A stretch of DNA of 40,405 bases, taken from the IMG/VR virus record IMGVR_UViG_3300044695_007193, positions 1 to 40,405 of that record. The stretch is one strand, 5' to 3'. The position numbers were made by a program, and so were the translations under genes. Shown here piece by piece: positions 14,538 through 25,000 of the stretch. Within the stretch, counting starts at the first letter, position 1; every line of letters begins with the position of its first letter. The notes beneath the pieces were generated by a model, which saw nothing but the letters and a program-made list of their open reading frames with translations, was not told where the DNA came from and did not search any database. The DNA is from a virus.

Positions 14538-14818
14538 GTCCAGTGAACGAAGGCCGGCTGTCCCGCGCCGTTGCCCGAGGTGTTCCAGATGATGTTCTTC
14601 GTCGCAATCAATCCGCTCGGGGTGTTGGTCGAAGTGTCAAAGGCACTGTAAAAGGCAATCGCCGTGACCTGGGCGCTGGTGTTGTACGTGAAACCTTCCG
14701 CCTTGGTCCCCGAGGGACGGTCCGGCGACATCAGAGCCGGCTTGCCATCCGGCCCCATCGCCACCGCCACCACCTGGCTGACAATCCGGTTGTAGTCTTG
14801 GAATTTGATCTCACTCAT
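14534..14818 (-). CDS. Small tail-associated protein
   Basis: A 94-residue protein starting [17 protein letters not shown], mostly beta-type with polar residues ([16 protein letters not shown]). It overlaps the next gene start by ATGA and lies between tail genes. It is probably a virion or tail-fibre accessory protein. Family unknown. Confidence 0.6.
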   Translation of the reverse strand: MSEIKFQDYNRIVSQVVAVAMGPDGKPALMSPDRPSGTKAEGFTYNTSAQVTAIAFYSAFDTSTNTPSGLIATKNIIWNTSGNGAGQPAFVHWT

Positions 14819-15024
14819 GGCAGGCGGCCCTTTCTACGCGGAGGCATGTTTCTGATGATCGATATCAGCGAGGCCACGCCACAGGCCACCCCGATCCCCA
14901 CGCCGGCCACCCGGAGAATCAACTCGAGGTGCGACATAAAAGTCACCAAGGCCCCGCCAAAAGAAGCGAGCATTCCAGTGAGGCCCTTGAACAAAGGACT
15001 GAAAGTGTGGCTCTCGGGGATCAT
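14815..15024 (-). CDS. Small membrane protein (holin-like)
   Basis: A 69-residue protein with two hydrophobic stretches (LTGMLASFGGALVTFMSHLE and LRVAGVGIGVACGVASLISI) and a basic C-terminus ([12 protein letters not shown]). This hairpin-like layout with a positively charged end resembles class II holins. It is coupled by ATGA to the lipoprotein gene and to the next gene. It might be a second holin or an accessory to host entry. Confidence 0.55.
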   Translation of the reverse strand: MIPESHTFSPLFKGLTGMLASFGGALVTFMSHLELILRVAGVGIGVACGVASLISIIRNMPPRRKGRLP

Positions 15025-15395
15025 TGCAAATACTCCGCGGAAGTTATCGGACCCCAGAGGGCGCGACTGTTGTTGGCCGCCATGGCCACCGCTCGGGCGT
15101 CACTCTTCAACGCACGCACCCGAATACTGCCCCAATCCCGGTCATAGGCCCAAAGCTGGTTCTTCGCCGGCGGATAAAGATAGACCGCGTAAGCATGCCC
15201 GCGGGCCTTCTTCCCCTCGAGCCAATGCACTACCAGGACCTCGGACCAGATCCCGCTTTCGACTAACCCTTCGCGCATCGTGATGGCCGCCGGCAGACAA
15301 GCATTGATCTCCCGCTCGACCGCGGCCTGGGGATTCCGGGGTGTCGAGGTGCAGGCCGTAAGGGCCAAAGCAAAGATGGTGAACAAATAGATCAT
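15021..15395 (-). CDS. Predicted lipoprotein
   Basis: A 124-residue protein with a classic lipobox: MIYLFTIFALALTAC, cysteine at residue 15. After cleavage it would be lipid-anchored. The rest (EREINACLPAAITMREG, then a WLEGKKARGHAYAVYLYP segment) looks like a compact mixed domain. Phage lipoproteins of this type can act as outer spanin-like partners or block superinfection. Start by ATGA overlap. Motif copy 7 lies inside and encodes GLVES with TTA. Confidence 0.68.
   Translation of the reverse strand: MIYLFTIFALALTACTSTPRNPQAAVEREINACLPAAITMREGLVESGIWSEVLVVHWLEGKKARGHAYAVYLYPPAKNQLWAYDRDWGSIRVRALKSDARAVAMAANNSRALWGPITSAEYLQ
15257..15269 (+). repeat. 13-mer motif copy 7 (TTTCGACTAACCC)
   Basis: Copy with C at the variable position, inside the lipoprotein gene, in frame Gly-Leu-Val-Glu-Ser with TTA for leucine. 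Confidence 0.85.
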
Positions 15396-16198
15396 TGCGT
15401 CACTTCCATCCAAGCTGAATAAATTCCTGCGCCGGAACTGCCGCTCCCATTTGTTTGTGGCGCAAACACTCCAGCTTCCCATGTGCTTAATCCGATTGCG
15501 CTATCGTTTGTCGGGCCGCCCATGATCGTGGCGTTGGTGATGAGTGTGGGAGATGATCCATTAACGCCGATGCTAACGCGGATCTCTCCGTTGGTTTTGT
15601 TTTGCTGCACTCCGATAGTAAACCAATTGAACCAGTTTCCAATATTGACCCAAGGCCCATTAGTTGCCGATGATCCGTTGTGCGCGATCAAACGCAACCG
15701 ATTAGTTCCCACTCCGCCGCTTTCGCCAGCAAGACTGATTTCAAATCCAACGGCTCTGTTGGTTGGATAAATGCCATAATTTGTATTGAACGCGCTATTT
15801 CCAGCAACAAAGCGGAGGACATCGGTTCCGCGAGGAACAACGTCTATCACGCACCAAAACGCATGGCTATCGCTCCCCCATATTGTTCCGGTTCCAGCCG
15901 ATGGTCGCCCGTTGGCTGTTTGCATCAATCTTATAGATGCAAACGCATTTGAATTTGTTGATTCCACATCGAGTGACGCTTGTGAATTTGTTATTTCAGC
16001 AATTCCGCCCTGGCTTGTGCTTGTCGCTAAACTGGCAAAAGTAACATTGCGCCTATTAGCGTTCAGTTGACCGTTTGCATTCCAAAAGTTGACGGGACGC
16101 TGCACAACCCCGCTGTCATCGACCATGACAGATTTGAGTTGAGCCGCGCATGTGGATGCCAGTGCCAGCAAGATAATAGCAATGCGTTTAAGGATCAT
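15392..16198 (-). CDS. Secreted beta-rich protein with signal peptide
   Basis: A 268-residue protein with an N-terminal signal peptide (MILKRIAIILLALASTCAAQ, cleavage probably after Ala-18 to Ala-19). The mature part is rich in Asn, Ser, Thr and Trp, looks like a beta sandwich and recalls lectin-like domains (HAFWCVIDVVPRGTD, WFNWFTIGVQQNKTNGE). A virion-operon gene with a signal peptide is uncommon; the protein may be exported to alter the cell surface. The composition is clearly more AT-rich than its neighbours, which hints at transfer. It overlaps the tailspike end. Confidence 0.65.
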   Translation of the reverse strand: MILKRIAIILLALASTCAAQLKSVMVDDSGVVQRPVNFWNANGQLNANRRNVTFASLATSTSQGGIAEITNSQASLDVESTNSNAFASIRLMQTANGRPSAGTGTIWGSDSHAFWCVIDVVPRGTDVLRFVAGNSAFNTNYGIYPTNRAVGFEISLAGESGGVGTNRLRLIAHNGSSATNGPWVNIGNWFNWFTIGVQQNKTNGEIRVSIGVNGSSPTLITNATIMGGPTNDSAIGLSTWEAGVFAPQTNGSGSSGAGIYSAWMEVTQ

Positions 16199-18998
16199 AG
16201 GATGCTAATGGTTTCCATGCGCCGGCTGCCCGGACATAGAGTGTGGTTGAAGAATCTCCATCGGTTCGCAGATATAATGAACCATCTGGCGCGGATGCAG
16301 CAGGAGAGTTTGCGCCGTGCAAAATTTTAATTGCAGGGACATCAATGTTTCCGCCAAGAGCCAACTCACGATTGACCCACCACATCGCGCTGTCGGCAGA
16401 AGGAACTCGCAAGCCGGCCTGCAAACGCCGTTGCTTATCATAAAAAGAGAATGCCTTTCTCTGTACAGACTCACCAAGTTCGCTGGGCATTTGAAATATG
16501 TGCTCACCATTTTCCGTTGAATGCAGCAGGTAATGCTTGAGGGTTGGTATTCTAACATTGACACCTCCGCTGGTTGTGCCTCCGCTATTCAAAACGGTGG
16601 TAGTAAAAGTGTTAGCGTCTGGAACGGTTTTGACGAACATTGCGCCGGTAAACATGCCGTGCGGGGCGGCAGTATTTGGATTCAGTCTGTTGGCATTGTT
16701 GAAATTCGGCGGGTAAAAGATATTCACCACATCACCAACTTGAAGATCATGCGCTGCCAGCGTGACGCCATCGGCAGCGTAGTAGGTGAATGTTGCCGTT
16801 GTGCCGCTTCTCGTATAGGACGCAGTGTTGGCCAGCACTCCCGAACCTTGATCTATGTAAAATCCAAAACTGTCGCCGGACCCAGTATTTGAATTGGTGC
16901 GGGTCAAACATTTGACACCGTACACGTTCGGCCAGTTGGTATCATCATACCAACTTAATGTAGACTGTGCGCCAATGGTTACAAAGTCTTCAAAGTCATC
17001 TATTTTTCGACGTTTGTAAACAAGATCCACGTTGTTATTAAACACGTTGATCAGTTTGTAAAACTGTTCGCGGTATCCAAATTGCTTTACGCCTTGCAGT
17101 GTAATGCGCGGAAATTCAAAATCTCTCCACGCAAATAGAAATGGATGCGTTTGACCATACCCATCTCCATTGCTGCCCCCTCCGCCATAAAGACCATAGT
17201 CGATGTTGAACGAGCCACCAATCAATGTAAGATGCCCTGGTCCAGCCGCGTTCCTACAACCAAATTCGATGGCTGATCGATTTGAGGTGGCAAACGGATA
17301 CGGCATCCCTCCAGCCGTTGCGCTAATCGTCGTTGCTCGGCGTTGACCTTCTACTTTTGCGTTTAACATGGCAGTGGTGCCGGAAGCCAAATATCCAGTG
17401 CGTAGAAAGGTATTATTTCCGTCACCAGAAGGTTGAATAAGCGTGTTTTTCCCTGCCTCCATCCAGTAAGCAACATCAGTAAAGTTCACCATGCAGTTGG
17501 AAATCAAAGGTGCTGGCGTGCCTAAAGCGACAAAGATGCCGGCCCCAGTAAGCGAGCTAATATTGCACTGTGAAATAAATGCGTCTTCGCCTCCGTTGAC
17601 CATGATGCCGTTGTTGGCTGGTAGTCCTGTAAGAATAAACGCGTCAGTTACGGATTGAGTAAGCGCCGGCGTAATAGTAAGCGTCGAGCCGCTTTGGCTA
17701 ACGTACGTGTAAACAGTAGAATGGTTGTGAAACTTAAATTTTTCTCCCGGATAAAATCGCGCAGATGGATTGCTTACCGTAAAAGTTGTAGAACCCGATG
17801 TGCCCGTACCTTTTTGGGAAAACGTAGAGCCTGGTCCGCTCATCATCACGTCCTTATGATAAAACGCTAATTGAGGAGTTTGCGTAGTATTGTTGTAGCC
17901 TTCTCCCGCACCAAAACCTTTCAGATTAATATTTTCGATACGCAAACTGTGGTCGTATCCTCCAAATGCCTGCCAAGGAATATTGTCCTGCATTTGCGTC
18001 CTGTAAAGCCATGCAAAATTGCTTTCGATAAGGTTGAATTGTCCGCGCAATCCATTCATGGGGCATATTTCAACGTCTCTGTCGCCGGTCAAACGTCCAC
18101 TTGGTCCAACAACTATTGGTCGGCTAATCCGGTAAATGCCCTTGGGAAACCACACCCTGCGAGGGTTTGCGTAAAAAAACAATTTGGGCCACACTTTGTT
18201 GATTACCTGTACGCAGTCAGTGTCGCTTGCGGTCAAAGTCGAATCGACATTGGCCGGAAGAACCCACGTTGAATTACCTGCCAGTGCTCGCTGGATAGCT
18301 AACCAGCTATCTTGAACGCCGGTTGGGTCCGCGCCGTAATCGAGAATATTGGCAATGTCAGAAAACCGATCAGCAATAAATCGAGGCGTGCTTGATCCCG
18401 TGGACGTAATAGGTCCAACCGCGATGCTCGGAGCATCTTGCCAAGAAGGCGCAAATCCTCCTCCGGGCGCGGAAAGTAATTTTTGAGTATTTCCAGCAGG
18501 ATAGGCCGGAAGCTGGCGGTTGTCTTCCCACGTTATCGAACCGTTATCGATACCAAGCAGTTTCTTGCCGGTGCCGGCGTTGGGTAGGTCGTTTGGGTTG
18601 TTCTGGGTTTCGGGGACCTTGAGGGCGCGGTCGGCCAGACGCTTGGTCTGCTGGGCGATCATGGTCAGCTTGTCCAGGGCGCGTTCGTGGCTGGCCGCGG
18701 GGAAATCTCCGCCCTCTTGGTAGCTGGTGGTCTGGGTGGCGGGGACTTCGCGGAAGATGGTGACCTTGCTCGAGGTCGGGACCGCGGCGGTGGTGGTAAG
18801 GCTTCCGCCGTTAGGGTTGGCGGCCCCGGTGACGTTGAACCCGCTGCCCAGGGCGAGCGTGGTATCGACGCCGGCGCTGCTGGTCACCACGCACTTGATA
18901 TGCGCGTTCTCGAAGAAAACGAAGGGAATGGCATAGCTCGAGGTGGTCGAGTTGTTGCCATTGTATTGAATCCGAGATGTGTCGTTTTGCAGAGCCAT
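16188..18998 (-). CDS. Tailspike / tail fibre protein
   Basis: A 936-residue receptor-binding protein. Residues 1-160 form a T7 gp17-like attachment domain (QNDTSRIQYNGNNSTTSSYAI, FREVPATQTTSYQEGGDFPA, HERALDKLTMIAQQTKRLAD). From about 215 the LDYGADPTGVQDSWLAIQRAL pattern opens a right-handed beta-helix of the pectate-lyase type seen in tailspikes that cut surface polysaccharide. The last 60 residues resemble small trimer-capping domains (DGSLYLRTDG, LYVRAAGAWKPL). The middle is AT-richer than neighbours, as expected for a fast-evolving host-range gene. TTTTCGACTAATCCC directly precedes the ATG. Confidence 0.86.
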   Translation of the reverse strand: MALQNDTSRIQYNGNNSTTSSYAIPFVFFENAHIKCVVTSSAGVDTTLALGSGFNVTGAANPNGGSLTTTAAVPTSSKVTIFREVPATQTTSYQEGGDFPAASHERALDKLTMIAQQTKRLADRALKVPETQNNPNDLPNAGTGKKLLGIDNGSITWEDNRQLPAYPAGNTQKLLSAPGGGFAPSWQDAPSIAVGPITSTGSSTPRFIADRFSDIANILDYGADPTGVQDSWLAIQRALAGNSTWVLPANVDSTLTASDTDCVQVINKVWPKLFFYANPRRVWFPKGIYRISRPIVVGPSGRLTGDRDVEICPMNGLRGQFNLIESNFAWLYRTQMQDNIPWQAFGGYDHSLRIENINLKGFGAGEGYNNTTQTPQLAFYHKDVMMSGPGSTFSQKGTGTSGSTTFTVSNPSARFYPGEKFKFHNHSTVYTYVSQSGSTLTITPALTQSVTDAFILTGLPANNGIMVNGGEDAFISQCNISSLTGAGIFVALGTPAPLISNCMVNFTDVAYWMEAGKNTLIQPSGDGNNTFLRTGYLASGTTAMLNAKVEGQRRATTISATAGGMPYPFATSNRSAIEFGCRNAAGPGHLTLIGGSFNIDYGLYGGGGSNGDGYGQTHPFLFAWRDFEFPRITLQGVKQFGYREQFYKLINVFNNNVDLVYKRRKIDDFEDFVTIGAQSTLSWYDDTNWPNVYGVKCLTRTNSNTGSGDSFGFYIDQGSGVLANTASYTRSGTTATFTYYAADGVTLAAHDLQVGDVVNIFYPPNFNNANRLNPNTAAPHGMFTGAMFVKTVPDANTFTTTVLNSGGTTSGGVNVRIPTLKHYLLHSTENGEHIFQMPSELGESVQRKAFSFYDKQRRLQAGLRVPSADSAMWWVNRELALGGNIDVPAIKILHGANSPAASAPDGSLYLRTDGDSSTTLYVRAAGAWKPLASYDP

Positions 18999-18999
18999 G

Positions 19000-19012
19000 G
19001 GATTAGTCGAAA
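19000..19012 (-). repeat. 13-mer motif copy 8 (reversed)
   Basis: Plus strand reads GGATTAGTCGAAA, so the coding strand carries TTTCGACTAATCC one base before the tailspike ATG. It is in the gap between the giant protein's stop and this gene. Confidence 0.9.
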
Positions 19013-19045
19013 ATAGTGCAGCGTTGCGTCAGAGGGACAAGCGGA

Positions 19046-22000
19046 TTATTCGGGATTCTCCGCGTTTTCCATCGCGCCCATGATGGGTTTGGCGAAGTTG
19101 AGCAGGGCCGCGGGCGCGGCGAGCGTGGGGTTGAAGCTGGCGAAGCGGAGCAGGTTGTTCCACTGCTTGAGCATGGCCTCGGGGTCCGAGGTGTTGAACG
19201 TATTGTCCCAGCCTTTGATGGAGCGGATGCCGCGGTCGATCATCTCGTTGGCCGGATCGGTCGATTGAAATGTCATTTCACCGAATGCTTCGCGCACCAC
19301 GGTCGAACCCACGGTGCCCACCAGCATATACCCGGAGAGCGGGGCCAGCATCATGGCCATGGCATAGCCTTCGAGCGTCCAGATCTCATCGTCCGGCTCG
19401 TCACTGAACCAATCGCGGTAGAGGTTGGCCATCGTCTGGGTGACCACGGCCATGATCATCAGCGCGGAAATGGTGCTGGCACCCTTGCCCCGCTCGCCTT
19501 CCTTGCCCAGCTGGCCAATGGCCTCGGCAAAGAGGGCCGTCTTCAAACGGGCGTCCGAGAGGAACATCATGTAAACCTTTTGGAGCATGTTGCCCTGGAC
19601 TTCCCGGAGCGACCGGCTGGTGATGTCGATTGGCTGGCTGTAGTTGAAGACCGCCTTGTCCATGGCGTCGAGGGCGGCCTGCTCGGCCATGGCATCGGAC
19701 GCCTCGGCTTTCTTGGCCTTGTTGTAAGCGTTGCGGTAGACGATGGCCGCGGTGAAGCTGGTGAGCGCGGCATCGGTCATCTGCATCGGGATCATGGATT
19801 TCTGGGCGGCCCAGAGGAGCATGCTCGGGCGGACCGCGGCCCGCTCAAACACGTAGCGCACCTCGGGCCGGCTGCCTTCGATGAGACGCCGTTGCACGGT
19901 GTCCGAGTTCCACGCCTTGGGCATGTCCGCCATCCACCGCGGGTCCAAAACTGTCTTGGTGTATTCAGCAAGGCCCATGTCCAGGGCGGCACGGTTGGCC
20001 GCGTCGATCTGCATGAAAAGGGTGCGGACACTGAATCCCAGCGAGGCGATGCTCTTGCCGCTGATGAGGGCGGCCCAGATGTCTTTGTCCGCGGAGAGTT
20101 CCATGGCGCGGCGTCCCCCGCCTTGGGCCAGCGTGTCCATCCACTGGTCGAAGATCTGCAACCCGCTCCGCCCGAGGGTGGCTTCCATCGATTCGCGCAC
20201 GTTCTGGTTTTTGAGCACCCCGCGGATCTCGCGGTTGATCTCGGCAAAGTGAATCCAGTGACCCATCTGGGCGGCGTGCTGGAAGAAGACGGTGATGGCA
20301 TCGGTCCGGCGCATGCGGGCATCGTGGCGTTGGCGGGCCTTGAGGGACCCGGGCGTGGTGCCGGCCAGTTCGAGCGCACTACCCATGGGGGAAAGGTCAT
20401 TGCTGTCATCCTTGTGCCGGTAGCGCGTGGGCGCGTAGTTCTCGATGCGGGGCATGGCCATGCCAAACATCTTCATGTAGACGGGGTCCGCGGCATCCCC
20501 GCCGGCTTTGTATTCGCGGCGGAGGAAATCCATGGTGGCTTCCCCACCGGGGACCGAGGTGACCATCTTCTGCATGTCCTCGATGGATTCGTCGGTCCAT
20601 CCCTGCCGGCGCATGCGGGCCTGCACCTCGCTCTGGTCCCAAGCCAGCAGCAGCTGCATGGCCTCGGCGGGTGACATGTTCAATTTGTCATCGGTGCCCT
20701 CGCTTTGCCGCACGTAGAATTCGAGGAATTGCTGGCGGTTGGGCGTCTCGCGCACGGCCCCGGAGGGCGTGGTGCGCCGGCGCATGATTGGCACGGCCAG
20801 GTAGGCTTCGCTCATCTTGGCCACGGCCTCGGCATTCAACTTGAACGCTTTGGCCGAGGCGCGGCCCTCAAGAATGTTGGCCGCCGTTTCCATGGGCAGG
20901 CGGATGAGCTTTTCGTTGTAGCCCTCCTTGTAGCGCACCGCGGCCTTCCGCGTCTTCCGCATATTGTACATGAGCCGGCCCACGCCAAAGCTGGTCTTCT
21001 TGCCGCTGGCCGCCATGAGCGTATCGATGAACCGCTTGGCCGCGTCCATCCGGTAGCGACTGCTCCCGATCTCGGCTTGGCGGATCGACCGCTCCCACGT
21101 TTCGAGGAAGCCGGCCTTGGGCAGGACGCTCCGTAGCAGCTGCATGAAAGAATAGTGCGAGAGGACAAATTGCCGCGGGTTCTTCAGCCACGGGTTCTCC
21201 TTATCCATCTTATCGATCTGGTTCTCGGTGGCCTTCTTCAGACCGCCGGCCAGTTCCTCGGCCATGTCGCGGTATTGCTTGCGGCGGGCCTCCTGCTGCA
21301 TGCGCCACATAGCGCGTCCGGCCCCAAACGTCTGGCGGAGGAATACCCGCGCCTGGTCGAGTTCCAAGGCGGAGCGATTGAAAAAGTCGCCCAAGGCATT
21401 GAGCACGCCCCACTGTTCGAGCAGCTTCTCTTGCCGGTCCGCATCGATATCGGGGCTGGCCAAGGCGGCCTCGATCTCGGCCATGGTGTTGGACGTTTCG
21501 TCGGTGCCCAGTTCGATGGCGGCGATGGCCAGGTTGGCCACGCGCTGGGCGTCCGGCCCGAGGCTGCTGGTCTGGACCTTGTTCTCCCCGGGCCTGGGCA
21601 TGGCGCGTTCGAGGAGATCCATGATGTCCTCCTGCAATTCGGTGCGGAGGTATTTCTCCAGGGCGGCGTCCGCCTTGGCGATGCGGTCGGTGAGGTAATT
21701 GAGCCGGCCCTTGGCCGTGGCAAAGGAAAGCAGACGGCGGAATCCGCCCACCTCGGATTGTGCGTCCGGCGGGAGCAGCGTGATGATGGCTTCCAGCTGG
21801 GCCACGGCCTCGGGCATGGAAAGCGGTTCGAGGTCCGCCTTGTTGGCAAACTGCTCTTTGATCCGCTTGAATTTGGAAAGCACCGCGGCCACCCGCTCCC
21901 GGCGGAAGGCGGGGTTGCTGTTGAGCGCGGCCACCGCGGACTCAAGGTCGCCGTAGTAGGACGCCGGCGAGATGGCGAAAGTGGATTCTACTCCTGTGCT

Positions 22001-25000
22001 ACCAGTTCCGCCTTGGCGTCCTTGTCGAACTCCAGATTGAACACTTCCTGCGGCGTCAACGCCTTGCCCAGAAGGCTCTCCCAGGCTTCCCTGGATGCCC
22101 GAATCGCCGGCACCCACTCTGGCCCATTCTGGGGGAGTGATGCCCAATCCGATGATTTGAGATCTTGCAGCGTTAGCATCACTTGAACTTTCCCATATCT
22201 TGGTGATTTGAGCAACGAAGTTTTTGTCTCGCTTCCGCACATCGGTGAACAATCCGCGGATAGCTTCCCATGTGATCGATTGCATTTGGCGTGGCATGAC
22301 GCCCCTCTCCGCCGCGGCCTCGCGCAAAGCCTCATGGAACAACCAATAAAGGCCGGAATTACCACCTCCTGCCACACCGGCCTCACCGAAATTTAGACCA
22401 ACCAAGTAGCCCCTGTTTCCCATCGGATACAGCACCGCGGCATTTACCGCGTGGGTATCTACTGTGGCATCGCCGTAGGGCGAAGTAGGCGCGACGATGT
22501 TGTTGTAAAAATTCCGAATCTTGTGCGCGGTTCCAAGAACTTTGGAGATGTTCTCTGCACTTCCGTCCTCATAAACCTCAATGGCTTTTTCGATGAAATC
22601 ATAAGATTGCCAGACCAGCGTCTTGTCGGTGCCGTCGAGATTTTTGCGCGTTCCAAGTGATTCGCCTTCTGGGGACAAGACATCATGCTTCAAGCCATGC
22701 ACGTGGGTGGACATCAAACGAATAGCCACGCCGGCCACTTTTCTTCCTGCCTTCGATTTGTCTGCCATCAGTTCCGCAATGGATCGGCCTTCAATCAATT
22801 TGAATGCTGCCCGGACGCCTTTCTCATCCTCGGCGGCATTGATCATTATTTTCATGGCATCGCCCATCTCGGCTTTTGAAATGGTGGCGTCTTTGTGGTT
22901 TGCCATGACATCAGCAAATCTTTGACCCATTGCCACGTTTTGAAACCAATCCTTCATTGGACTGAAAACGGCAATGATGGCGGATGATTGTTCGATGGTT
23001 AGTCCATACCGATCACGAATTCCTTCGGCCAGCAGACGAGCACCGTCATACCAGTGGGTTGAGCGGATAACGTAATCAGAGGACAACGCCTCAAAAGCGT
23101 CATAGAGTGCCAAGAGATTTTCCTTTTGGAAATCGATGAAAGCCCGCATCCGTTTTTCGGCGTTGCGGAACTTGGTGATATACTTTGGAAGCGGCACGCC
23201 ATCGACAAAGTGCGTGACCATGGCCATTTGTTTCTCAAGTTCTTTTGGCTTAACAGTTGCAATGCTGTCGTTGGTATCTTGAGTTGTCGGCTTGACCTTG
23301 CCTTGCCATGCGGTGCCAACCCTGCTGCCGTCATGTTTCGGATCTTCTTGGGCAATTTCATCGAAGCGAATGCCTTTCCCGGGGCTGATGGAAAACGTGA
23401 TGTTTGGATTGGATGCATCAAAGGTTCCCCTATTTCCCGTTGCCGATTTGACCTGTGTTTCTCTAAACGGAATCCAGACTTGGTGATCTTTGCCGCTGAA
23501 TTTTCCTCCGGTGTCCCGGATGCCATCGTAGCCAAGTTGCGACAATGTTTCGGTGACCCAATCGGGTACTCGCGTCCAAGCGTGCGTCCATCCTTTGTCG
23601 ATGTCTTGCGTTAACGCCGCCAGCCAATCTTTGCCGCTGATCGTGTTCTTGTCCCAGTTGTCATTGTTTCTACCAGCAGGTTGTTTGGCCCGCTTGCGCT
23701 TTCCGGCTTGCTCCAAAGCAGCAACCACATCGGCGGGAATGTCAGAAGTATTGAGAGGGTTTTTGATGGAAAGATAAACGGGGTAAACCGCGGACTTTAC
23801 GGCATGCGGCGATTCGTACGTGACCTTGGACATGTCCATGCCCGCCGCTTCCAGGACTTGCATAAACATCTGCTCGTCGTTGAAGAGCGAACCGCTGTTG
23901 AGCCACATTTCCACCATGGCTCGCAAGGCGTTGCCACGGGCCTGTCGCAATTCGTAGTCGATGGAATCACGGCCCATGATGCTGGACGAGTTGCCCACAA
24001 TCGGACCCGATCCTTCGTCGGCATTTTCGTAGCCAACCTTGTAAATGCGCTGACGGATTGTTTCGCGCTCGGCCTCGGAAAGCATCCACCATGCGCGGTC
24101 AATATCCACTGCGGAACGCATGCCCTTGCCTTTGTATTTGAACCATCCGGCGTAATCGGACGGCATGTCCAGGGAAGTGTCCACCTTGCCTTCGGCATAC
24201 GATGACGAAATGGCCGGATCGGCACTAAAGAATGCCATAGGCCCGGAGGTGGCCCGGGATTTTCTAAACCGCTCACCAACGCGGTCTGGCCGGCGTGTTC
24301 CGTGGTAGACCACCAGAGGATTGCCGTTTTCATCGACCACCTTGGACGCATTGGCCGGATCATTTTCCCAATCGCCAAACCATTGCTTGAACGCATCGGT
24401 TTGAATTTGCGGGCTGATGGCAAACGTGGGTGCCGGAGTGGCAACTGAAATCTCTTTGGGATCTACGGCAATTGCGCCTTTGCCAAAATCAACATAAAGC
24501 AATTTGGCAAGATCGTCATAATCTTCAACGTATCCGACAGCACCTTTTTTCGCTGACGAATCTTCGTTTGCCAAGGGACTGTCTTCGATATTGCGCTTTG
24601 CAATCACGTTGCGACCCACAAGATCAAATGGGCTAATGGCAAAAGTACTTTCGACTAATCCTCCCGCATTGACCTCCGCCCTTGCCTGCTGGGCCGCCTG
24701 CACGCCAATCTGCCTATCGATGTCGAGGCCCACGCTCTGGGCGAGGAACGCTTCAAATTCCGGGGAGATCTGGCCGGCGGCGATGGCTTCTTTGATGCGG
24801 ATGCCTCGGGCGAAGATGGCGGCGAAGTATTCTTTCAGTGCCTCGAAGAAAGCGCGGAGCCGGGAGGAGACGCGGGCGTTGTCCAAGTTGCCACTGTAGT
24901 AGGCCACCGACATGGTGCTGACGGCCTCGACCACGTCACGTGACGTGAAGTCTTCCTCAAGCAGGCTGTCGCCGGTGCCGGATTCGTATTCCCGAATCCA

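Noticed and set aside
19016-20674. Long plus-strand open frame of 552 codons opposite the giant gene
   Set aside because: It is the antisense shadow of a GC-rich gene: the protein is His/Gly/Val-rich with no domain, and the minus strand shows clear conserved modules.
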